Source: Armatimonadaceae bacterium (GTDB lineage: Bacteria; Armatimonadota; Armatimonadia; Armatimonadales; Armatimonadaceae). Taken from it: a stretch of DNA of 6,240 nt. The notes under the pieces were generated by a model. It was not told where the DNA came from and searched no databases. It was given only the letters and a program-made list of their open reading frames with translations. A program made the position numbers and the translations under genes. Below are positions 1 to 4,296 of the stretch, piece after piece. Where the stretch lies: assembly GCA_030446525.1 (NCBI GenBank), contig JAUJNC010000255.1, positions 1-6,240 on the forward strand. The letters are read 5' to 3'. The first letter of the stretch is position 1; each line of letters starts with the position of its first letter.

Positions 1-77
1 CCCGACGTATTAAACATCAATACGAAATACTATTTCATGTCTTTTTTTTGTAGTTCTTAGGTGTGTTTTTCCGATCT
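1..77. other. Probable sequencing-adapter remnant at the fragment end
   Basis: The first 77 bases are AT-rich, with a run of eight T, in an otherwise GC-rich window. Bases 44-77 aligned without gaps to the 34-base Illumina read-2 adapter agree at 24 of 34 positions, by my hand count. The last 17 bases (61-77) differ at only two, both C read as T, and end in the diagnostic TTCCGATCT. Bases 21-28 (ATACGAAAT-like) also resemble the end of the P7 sequence, but weakly, and the space to the adapter (about 15 bases) is longer than a usual index. This segment should not be read as biology; genomic sequence probably starts near base 78. Confidence 0.7.
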
Positions 78-109
78 AAGACCCTGGGACCCACTCCGCG
101 TGCCTGGTG

Positions 110-141
110 GTGGCAGGGGCGTGCTCGACCTGCCCCGGTTT
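110..141. repeat. REP-like hairpin repeat, copy A
   Basis: The unit is GTGGCAGGGGCGTG, five variable bases, then CCTGCCCCGGTTT. The arms GGCAGG (112-117) and CCTGCC (129-134) can pair around an 11-base loop. A second copy at 3083-3114 has the same spacing and differs at only one of the 27 conserved positions, while its five loop bases differ. Conserved arms with a variable loop suggest a dispersed palindromic element. It lies in the leader of the MBL-fold gene, so a role as a leader hairpin is also possible. Confidence 0.55.
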
Positions 142-238
142 TGCTCGCACGGCTTCTCCAAGTGGAAGTGCCGCGTGCCCGCCCGCGTACCTCCAATACG
201 GCGCGGAGCGCCGCGGGCTCAAACCAATACAGGCACCT

Positions 239-244
239 AGGAGG
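239..244 (+). promoter_or_regulatory. Ribosome binding site of the MBL-fold gene
   Basis: AGGAGG lies 12 bases before the ATG at 257. It decides that start over the in-frame GTG at 107, which would add 50 residues of Arg/Pro-rich sequence without family character, partly encoded by the hairpin repeat. Confidence 0.65.
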
Positions 245-256
245 CGAAGGACACGG

Positions 257-1129
257 ATGGCCGTCGAGCTATGTGTGCTGGCGAGCGGGTCGGCGGGAAA
301 CTGTACCGTCCTGCGCACGCCGGCGGGGGTCATCCTGGTGGACGCGGGGATTGCGCCGCGCATCGCGGCGGCGCGTCTGACAGGCACGGGCGTGACGGTG
401 GCGGACGTGTCGGCCGTCTGTTTGACGCACCTCGATCGGGACCATTTCAGCGGCAGATGGCTCACGACGATTGTCCGCCGGGGCCTCCGGGTGTTCTGCC
501 ATGCCCGGCGGGTCGCGGACCTGTTGCGTTACGCGGGAGCGCCTGATGTCGCCCACGGGCAGGCGCGTGCCTTTGCCGCGCTCGTGAGCGGTTTTGATGA
601 GCAACCCTTCGAGCCCTTGCCCGGCCTGAGCGTCCGGCCCATTCCCTTCGCCCACGACCACAACGGCTCGCACGGGTTCCTGTTCGACGGCTTCGGCTGG
701 CGGGTCGGCTGGGCGACCGACCTCGGCCACGTCCCCGCCCGCCTCCTTGAAATGTTTTGCGGGCTCGACGTGTTGGCCATCGAGAGCAACTACGACCCGC
801 AGATGCAGCAGGACAGCGCGCGGCCGGGGTTTCTGAAGCAGCGGATCACCGGGGGCCGGGGACACCTGTCAAACCAGCAGGCGTTTGACGCCGTCCGGCA
901 GGTGCTGGACCGCTGCGAGCGCCGCGGGCTGGCGCTGCCGGAGCACGTGGTGCTGCTGCACCGCAGCCGCGAGTGCAACTGCCCCGAACTGCTCCGCGGC
1001 CTGTTCGCGCGGGACGTGCGGATCGGGCCTCGTCTCACGTTGGCGGAGCAGTACGCCCGCACCGAGTGGATCCGCCCGCGCGACGTAAACCCGTGGGCCG
1101 GTGAGCAGTTGCGCCTCGCCTGGGGATGA
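257..1129 (+). CDS. MBL-fold metallohydrolase, YycJ/WalJ-like
   Basis: This 290-residue protein belongs to the metallo-beta-lactamase fold hydrolases and is closest in layout to YycJ/WalJ, which are predicted cytoplasmic phosphodiesterases or exonucleases acting on DNA. Visible motifs are the N-terminal ASGSAGNC (9-16), VDAG (28-31), the metal motif THLDRDH (57-63), PFAHDHNGSHG (130-140), ATDLGH (153-158) with the bridging-type Asp155, ESNYD (176-180), RGHLSN (201-206) and LLHRSRECN near residues 233-241. The usual HxHxDH motif reads HLDRDH here, so the second His is replaced by Asp60. The other expected ligands (His58, Asp62, His63, His133, Asp155, His235) are present, so the protein may still bind metal. 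The frame is intact and the length is normal for the family. There is no signal peptide. The start is set by the AGGAGG at 239-244. The exact substrate cannot be told from sequence. Confidence 0.88.
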   Translation: MAVELCVLASGSAGNCTVLRTPAGVILVDAGIAPRIAAARLTGTGVTVADVSAVCLTHLDRDHFSGRWLTTIVRRGLRVFCHARRVADLLRYAGAPDVAHGQARAFAALVSGFDEQPFEPLPGLSVRPIPFAHDHNGSHGFLFDGFGWRVGWATDLGHVPARLLEMFCGLDVLAIESNYDPQMQQDSARPGFLKQRITGGRGHLSNQQAFDAVRQVLDRCERRGLALPEHVVLLHRSRECNCPELLRGLFARDVRIGPRLTLAEQYARTEWIRPRDVNPWAGEQLRLAWG

Positions 1130-1182
1130 ACCCCGCAAGACTCGTAGCGTATCGCTTTTGTTTTCCCCGCGGCAGGAGGTGG

Positions 1183-1227
1183 AGGAGCCGGTCTCGCCAC
1201 GGGGCGACACGTACAAGAATCGCTCCT
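1183..1227. repeat. Imperfect stem-loop in the spacer after the MBL gene
   Basis: AGGAGC (1183-1188) can pair with GCTCCT (1222-1227), enclosing a second hairpin of TCGCC (1194-1198), loop ACGG, and GGCGA (1203-1207). The segment could be a repeat element or an attenuator before the next gene. There is no T-run, so it is not a classical terminator. Both arms are short and could arise by chance at this GC content. Confidence 0.3.
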
Positions 1228-1264
1228 GACTGGCATTGCGGCTTTCAGACGAAGGGATCACGGC

Positions 1265-1708
1265 ATGGGCCTGCTCGACCTGTTCAAACGGACCCGTGCC
1301 ACCCGTGCCACCCCTCGACCTGTCGAGGATCGGGTTCACATGCCCCGCGGCGTGCCGGCGCCCGTCGAGGCAGCCCCTGAGTCACCTGCGGCCCCGCCGC
1401 CGGACCCGGCGGAGCTTCGGCGGATGTTGTTCGACGCGGTGGCGACGGGCGACGAGGAAAAACTTTCACGCCTCTGCCGCGCCCACCACAATTTTCTGAT
1501 CGAGTCCGCCGACACCTGGTCGATCGTGCCAGACGCCCTGAGCGCAAACCCTGATGCCGCCCGGTGGTACGGCGAGGGGCTGCAAGCAATCGCGCGCTTC
1601 TGCGCCGAGCAGTATGAGCATCCGGAATTGCAGGACCGCCCGCGCGGCGACGGCGAGCCCCGCGAGATCCCGGGCGCGCGGGACAGGGCTGGCGTGTACG
1701 CCGCCTAA
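1265..1708 (+). CDS. Hypothetical protein, likely N-terminal part of a longer protein
   Basis: This 147-residue protein starts at ATG 1265, eight bases after a weak AAGGGA site. It opens with MGLLDLFKR, has a Pro/Ala-rich linker (about 17-48), then a compact helical segment (about 49-123) with conserved-looking features: LRRMLFDAVATGDEEKL, CRAHHNF, and NPDAARWYGEGLQAIARFC. From memory, similar segments in planctomycetes head longer proteins with tetratricopeptide repeats. Here the conserved character stops near residue 124, and the last 23 residues (rich in Gly, Arg and Pro) look like out-of-family sequence before the stop. I saw no TPR-like continuation in other frames downstream, so the gene is probably truncated, but it could be a genuine short paralogue. 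No signal peptide or membrane segment is seen. The linker holds a tandem 9-base repeat, ACCCGTGCC (1292-1309), and a palindrome at 1313-1328. Confidence 0.6.
   Translation: MGLLDLFKRTRATRATPRPVEDRVHMPRGVPAPVEAAPESPAAPPPDPAELRRMLFDAVATGDEEKLSRLCRAHHNFLIESADTWSIVPDALSANPDAARWYGEGLQAIARFCAEQYEHPELQDRPRGDGEPREIPGARDRAGVYAA
1313..1328. repeat. Palindrome inside the linker of the 1265-1708 gene
   Basis: CCTCGAC (1313-1319) and GTCGAGG (1322-1328) are perfect inverted copies two bases apart. They directly follow two tandem copies of ACCCGTGCC (1292-1300, 1301-1309), which resemble the GTGCCACC arm of the palindromic element at 3170-3250. The linker may therefore have gained repeat material in frame. 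Confidence 0.4.
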
Positions 1709-1753
1709 GCTTCTGCGTTCGCTCAACTTACAGTCTTTGAACTTTCCGCATGG

Positions 1754-1772
1754 CGCGGGCGTCTCGCCCGCG
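1754..1772. terminator. Strong hairpin, possible terminator or REP element
   Basis: CGCGGGCG (1754-1761), loop TCT, CGCCCGCG (1765-1772) form a perfect 8-bp stem, followed on the plus strand by TTTCT. It lies 46 bases after the 1265-1708 stop codon, so it may end that transcript. The downstream T-run is short, and similar GC-rich hairpins in this window look like dispersed repeats, so a repeat element is equally possible. Confidence 0.45.
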
Positions 1773-1921
1773 TTTCTGCCCTGAGACTGCCGGCGAGCCG
1801 CGCGAGCCACTTGCCGCAGAAAACTTCACATACTCTCTCAGGGCGAGCCGGGTGTCGTCCGCGTTGCTTCAATTTCTGCCCCGAACCGCTCCCGGATTCA
1901 GCAATTCGCCCCAGATATGAA

Positions 1922-1944
1922 GCCCCGCAGTTTTGTTGCGGGGC
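1922..1944. repeat. Perfect 8-bp hairpin in the spacer
   Basis: GCCCCGCA (1922-1929) and TGCGGGGC (1937-1944) pair perfectly around the seven-base loop GTTTTGT. No T-run follows on either strand. It lies about 45 bases upstream of the -35 box of the barrel gene and could insulate that promoter from upstream transcription, or be a repeat. The rest of 1709-1985 shows no convincing gene. Confidence 0.45.
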
Positions 1945-1988
1945 GGCGCGTCGCCCGTGCGCGGCCACGCCGATTCCCGAGTCAGCCC

Positions 1989-2016
1989 TTGACACGCGGT
2001 GCATCGTCTCTATTCT
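1989..2016 (+). promoter_or_regulatory. Sigma70-type promoter of the barrel gene
   Basis: A perfect -35 box TTGACA (1989-1994) is followed, after 16 bases, by TATTCT (2011-2016), which matches the -10 consensus at 4 of 6 positions including the first two and last. Transcription would start near 2023, leaving a leader of about 70 bases before the ATG at 2092. The Fur-like palindrome lies at that start point. Confidence 0.6.
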
Positions 2017-2025
2017 TTTTTGAAT

Positions 2026-2040
2026 TGAGACTGGTTCTCA
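2026..2040 (+). promoter_or_regulatory. Fur-box-like operator over the transcription start
   Basis: TGAGACTGGTTCTCA has perfect inverted half-sites TGAGA and TCTCA around five central bases, and the symmetry extends outward with one G-T exception. It matches the common Fur-type 7-1-7 form TGAGAATNATTCTCA at 12 of 14 defined positions. It begins ten bases after the -10 box, where a bound Fur-family repressor would block initiation. It implies that the downstream gene is repressed when metal, most likely iron, is plentiful. A Zur, PerR or other Fur-family protein is also possible. Confidence 0.6.
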
Positions 2041-2076
2041 GTATCAGCCACTTACTCTCAGTCCCGAGTCGGGAAG

Positions 2077-2082
2077 AAGGAG
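2077..2082 (+). promoter_or_regulatory. Ribosome binding site of the barrel gene
   Basis: AAGGAG lies nine bases before the ATG at 2092, which is followed by a clear signal peptide. This fixes the start of the broken barrel gene. Confidence 0.65.
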
Positions 2083-2091
2083 ATCGAGTCC

Positions 2092-2838
2092 ATGTCCGCT
2101 CACCGCGCGTTGGCCTTCGCGGCCGCACTGGTTGCTTCTGCTACGGTCGCATCGGCCGACCCCCGCCCGTTCACGTTCAGCAACGACACCTACCCGATGG
2201 GCAAGGGCGACTTCGAATTCGAGCACTGGACCACCTGGAAGCACCACACCGACGAGGACGCCGGCTTCAACCGCATCGACTTCCGCGAGGCTCGAGTTCG
2301 GCGTGACCGACAGCCTGGCCGTCTACCTGCCCTTGGCGGCACCTGAAGACTCCGACGACGAGTACGGCGTCGAGGATTCCGCTCGGTCGACGTCGAGGCC
2401 ATCGTCTACCTCAGCAACCCGGTCGAGGACGTCGTCGGCTTCGGCATTACAACGAGGCGAGATCGGCGAGGACTTCCTCGGCTTCGAGACCAAGCTGCTG
2501 GTCCAGAAGGACGATAAAACTGGGTCTTCCTGTACAACCTCGTGCTCGAAACCGAGATCGAGGGCGTGTTCAACGCTGGCGGCGAGAATGAGGTCGAGGG
2601 CGAGCTGGCGCACCTTCGGCGCGCGTACGGGTTCGCCAACGGCACATCTTCCTCGGGGGCGAGCTGGTGGTCGAGAGCGTGTACGAGGACTGGGCCACTA
2701 CGAGGGCACGTCGGTCTACGCCGGCCCGGTCATCAGCCTCAGCTTCTGGCTCACGCCACCCGACGGTCCTGCTCACGCAGGAAGACGAGGACGAAGCCGA
2801 CTTCCAGCTCCGCGTGATCGTCCGGGTATCAGTTTTAA
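2092..2838 (+). pseudogene. Frameshifted gene for an exported outer-membrane beta-barrel protein
   Basis: Reading across frames gives a protein of about 250 residues. Residues 1-22 are a signal peptide (hydrophobic AFAAALVASATVA, cut after ASA). Then come FTFSNDTYPMGKGDFEFEHW, LEFGVTDSLAVYLPLAAPE, VDVEAIVYLSNPVEDVVGFG, EIGEDFLGFETKLLVQKDD, WVFLYNLVLETEIEGVF, IFLGGELVVESVYEDW, YEGTSVYAGPVISLSFWL and DFQLRVIVGYQF before a TAA at 2836-2838. Alternating hydrophobic strands and a terminal Phe are typical of an outer-membrane barrel. I cannot name the family with certainty; planctomycete proteins annotated DUF6662 are one possibility from memory. The frame changes near 2290, 2382, 2446, 2457, 2521, 2643, 2695, 2765 and 2822; most shifts fit a lost single base. 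The peptide between shifts is well kept, which favours consensus errors or very recent damage over old decay. A Fur-like site controls its promoter, suggesting metal-regulated expression. No single open frame makes the full product as written. Confidence 0.7.
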
Positions 2839-2953
2839 TGGATCGCGACTTCCGTTTCGGGTCTGCGTTGCAAGTGCAAGCCGCAGGCTGCCGCAGCGGA
2901 GGCCCGGATGGGCATCGGTGAAGTTAGGAACTTGGGGACGCGGCTCGCCGAAC

Positions 2954-3076
2954 CGCCCGCCTGACCCGTCATTCTGGGCGCAACAGACGGATCTCAACCG
3001 CTCCAAACAGGAGACATGCTCAGGCAGGACAGTTGAGATCCTTCGCTGCGCTCCAGGATGACGGTCGGGCGGGCGT
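2954..3076. repeat. Large palindromic (MITE-like) repeat element
   Basis: The element has nested inverted arms. The inner pair is perfect: GGATCTCAAC (2989-2998) with GTTGAGATCC (3032-3041). The middle pair is CCGTCATTCTGG (2966-2977) with CCAGGATGACGG (3053-3064), one mismatch that can pair as G-U. The symmetry continues outward as CGCCCGCCTGACC against GGTCGGGCGGGCG with a small gap. The sequence around GATCCTTCGCTGCGCTC is of a type I have seen repeated in many bacterial genomes. No gene is encoded; the open frames over it come from the repeat. It could be a non-autonomous mobile element or a REP-type sequence. Confidence 0.65.
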
Positions 3077-3082
3077 CCGGTC

Positions 3083-3114
3083 GTGGCAAGGGCGTGGGGT
3101 TCCTGCCCCGGTTT
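3083..3114. repeat. REP-like hairpin repeat, copy B
   Basis: This is the second copy of the unit at 110-141: GTGGCAAGGGCGTG, five different loop bases, then CCTGCCCCGGTTT identical to copy A. It begins directly after the large palindromic element. Both copies have the same orientation, nearly 3 kb apart. Confidence 0.55.
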
Positions 3115-3169
3115 GGGCAGCATGGTGCGTGAGAAGCGATCCGGGCGTTTGGCCCAGCTTGATCAATAT

Positions 3170-3250
3170 CGGTGGCACGAGCAAGTACGCTTTTGCCCGT
3201 GGGTCGGTGCCGGTTAGGCCCACGGGCATGAATACATGCCTGTGCCACCG
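3170..3250. repeat. Compound palindrome with alternative hairpins
   Basis: CGGTGGCAC (3170-3178) is the perfect inverse of GTGCCACCG (3242-3250), closing the element. Inside, GCCCGTGGG (3195-3203) is the perfect inverse of CCCACGGGC (3219-3227). The latter overlaps a third hairpin: CACGGGCATG (3221-3230), loop AATA, CATGCCTGTG (3235-3244), ten pairs with one wobble. The last two hairpins share bases and exclude each other. The form is that of two joined REP palindromes. It ends 54 bases before the Rieske start codon, so it may also shape that leader. Confidence 0.6.
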
Positions 3251-3292
3251 CCCCCTTTCAGTGGCGCTCTCGTGCCAGAGCGTGTACAAGGC

Positions 3293-3298
3293 GGAGGG
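3293..3298 (+). promoter_or_regulatory. Ribosome binding site of the Rieske gene
   Basis: GGAGGG lies five bases before the GTG at 3304 and decides that start over the in-frame ATG at 3328, which would remove the twin-arginine residues from the signal sequence. Confidence 0.6.
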
Positions 3299-3303
3299 CT
3301 GCC

Positions 3304-3761
3304 GTGCCGAAGGATGAACTCCGCCGGATGTTTATTGGTGTGGTCGCGGCGGCCACCACATGTGCGGCGTACGCCGCTGGCGGCAGCGTTGGCGAGGCCA
3401 GCGCCCCCGCCCAGATCATCGACGTCAGCCTTGCCGCCGACTACCCGCCGACAGCGCGTACCTGACCGCCCGCCGTCGCACGGGTTGCCTATCGTCCGCG
3501 ACAATGGCACGGCTCGAAGCGCTCAGCTCGACCCGCACCCATAAACAGACTCTGCTGAAGGTGAAGGGTAAGGCGATCGTCTGCCCCAAGCACGGCGCCC
3601 GCTTCGACGCCAACGGCGACGTCACCAAGGCCCCCGCCCGCCGCCCGCTCCCCCGCTACGCCATCACGCGGGACGAGGCCGGCCGGATCATTGTTGACCC
3701 GTCCCGGACGTTCGAAAACGACGCCCGGGATGACGAGGCCAGCCGGGTGCGGGTGGATTGA
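3304..3761 (+). pseudogene. Frameshifted Rieske [2Fe-2S] protein with Tat-type signal
   Basis: Reading across frames gives about 152 residues. The N-terminus has twin arginines followed by MFIGVVAAATTCAAYAAG (LRRMFIG), fitting a Tat signal for export of a folded Fe-S protein. Then follow AQIIDVSLAADYP, DSAYLT, PSHGLPIVRDNG and the Rieske core. The second ligand motif CPKH is at 3582-3593, followed by GARFDANGDVTKAPARRPLPRYAI. The first motif should read CTH but reads RTH, with CGC at 3534-3536 where one T would give Cys. The 13 residues between the motifs are typical of short bacterial Rieske domains, and the disulphide cysteines of high-potential types are absent. The frame changes near 3448, 3470 and 3512. 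As written, frame one stops at 3465 and no cluster could form. A role in electron transfer is inferred from the family. It converges on the ArsR gene, 51 bases away. Confidence 0.75.
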
Positions 3762-3768
3762 ACGGGAA

Positions 3769-3778
3769 CACGCGCGTG
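3769..3778. other. Short palindrome between convergent genes
   Basis: CACGCGCGTG is a perfect 10-base palindrome in the 51-base gap between the convergent stop codons of the Rieske and ArsR genes. It is too short and lacks a T-run, so a terminator role is doubtful. Confidence 0.2.
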
Positions 3779-3812
3779 GGGCGATCTCGCGGTGATTGTC
3801 CGCTGGTTAGCC

Positions 3813-4148
3813 CTACTTTGCGATGCGGATCCGCACCCCCGCCGTGCTGCGGATGCTTAACTCGCAACCCTCCGAGTAGTCGAGCTTGCCGTCCAGTCCG
3901 TAGTGGATCGACTTGCCCTCGCGCCGGCTTGTCAGCAGGCCGCCGCGGCGGAGGAGGCCGAGGTGGTGGCTCACGGTGGGCTGCCGGACCTTGAGCAGTT
4001 CACATAAACGCGACACGTTCTGTTCGCCGCGGCACAACAGCAGCAGGATGCGCACGCGCGTCGGCTCGCCGAGCAATCCGAACAGCCGGCTCAGCGCGAC
4101 GACTTCCTGGTCCGTGACGTCAAGCAGTGCTTCATCAGTCGTAGTCAT
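3813..4148 (-). CDS. ArsR-family winged-helix transcriptional regulator
   Basis: This 111-residue protein is an intact ArsR/SmtB-type DNA-binding repressor. LFGLLGEPTRVRILLLL (22-38) is the typical first helices; the recognition helix follows in QPTVSHHLGLLRRGGLL (56-72), then the wing SRREGKSIHYGL (74-85). These proteins bind DNA as dimers and often respond to metals, but the alpha-3 metal motif ELCVC is not present; the matching segment reads NVSRLCELL. Cys39, Cys49 and Cys95 remain possible ligands, so the signal cannot be assigned. The chosen ATG follows GGGAGG at 4154-4159; a longer in-frame start at 4370 would add 74 residues of non-family sequence overlapping the DUF4159 gene. A 6-bp hairpin at 4189-4205, about 40 bases upstream, could be an operator. 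It may regulate itself or nearby genes; the target is unknown. Confidence 0.88.
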   Translation of the reverse strand: MTTTDEALLDVTDQEVVALSRLFGLLGEPTRVRILLLLCRGEQNVSRLCELLKVRQPTVSHHLGLLRRGGLLTSRREGKSIHYGLDGKLDYSEGCELSIRSTAGVRIRIAK

Positions 4149-4153
4149 TCTCG

Positions 4154-4159
4154 CCTCCC
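4154..4159 (-). promoter_or_regulatory. Ribosome binding site of the ArsR gene
   Basis: On the minus strand GGGAGG lies five bases before the ATG at 4148, supporting the 111-residue ArsR product. Confidence 0.7.
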
Positions 4160-4188
4160 AATACCCGCCCGACTCTCGCCCGATCCCA

Positions 4189-4205
4189 CGCCGCCCGGCG
4201 CGGCG
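4189..4205. promoter_or_regulatory. GC-rich dyad upstream of the ArsR gene
   Basis: CGCCGC (4189-4194) and GCGGCG (4200-4205) pair around five bases. It lies 40 bases upstream of the ArsR start, where an operator for self-regulation could be, but it is GC-rich, unlike the AT-rich dyads of many ArsR operators. Confidence 0.25.
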
Positions 4206-4243
4206 GAAGGTAGACACGAGCGGGGCTTGCGAGTTGGGTAGAT

Positions 4244-4260
4244 TTCGGGGCGGCCCCGAA
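4244..4260 (-). terminator. Hairpin after the DUF4159 gene
   Basis: TTCGGGG (4244-4250), loop CGG, CCCCGAA (4254-4260) form a perfect 7-bp stem 36 bases after the DUF4159 stop codon on the minus strand. No clear T-run follows, so termination would be weak or factor-assisted. It separates the DUF4159 gene from ArsR. Confidence 0.4.
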
Positions 4261-4296
4261 TTATTTGGAGGCTGCCGCGTGAAGCGGTTCCTCGTG

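Noticed and set aside
107..256. GTG start extending the MBL gene by 50 residues
   Set aside because: The extension runs through a hairpin repeat, is low-complexity, and the ATG at 257 has an AGGAGG.
2290..2822. Programmed ribosomal frameshifting in the barrel gene
   Set aside because: Nine shifts in both directions without slippery sites cannot be programmed; errors or decay explain them better.
2132..3061. Plus-strand open frame of 309 codons
   Set aside because: It holds some real barrel segments because the gene shifts in and out of this frame, but as a whole it runs into the repeat element and is not one protein.
2954..3250. CRISPR array
   Set aside because: The repeats are different palindromes of unequal length without regular spacers, and no cas gene is present.
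2994..3289. Minus-strand open frames over the spacer
   Set aside because: They are encoded by palindromic repeat elements (peptides like VILERSEGS), a known kind of spurious open frame.
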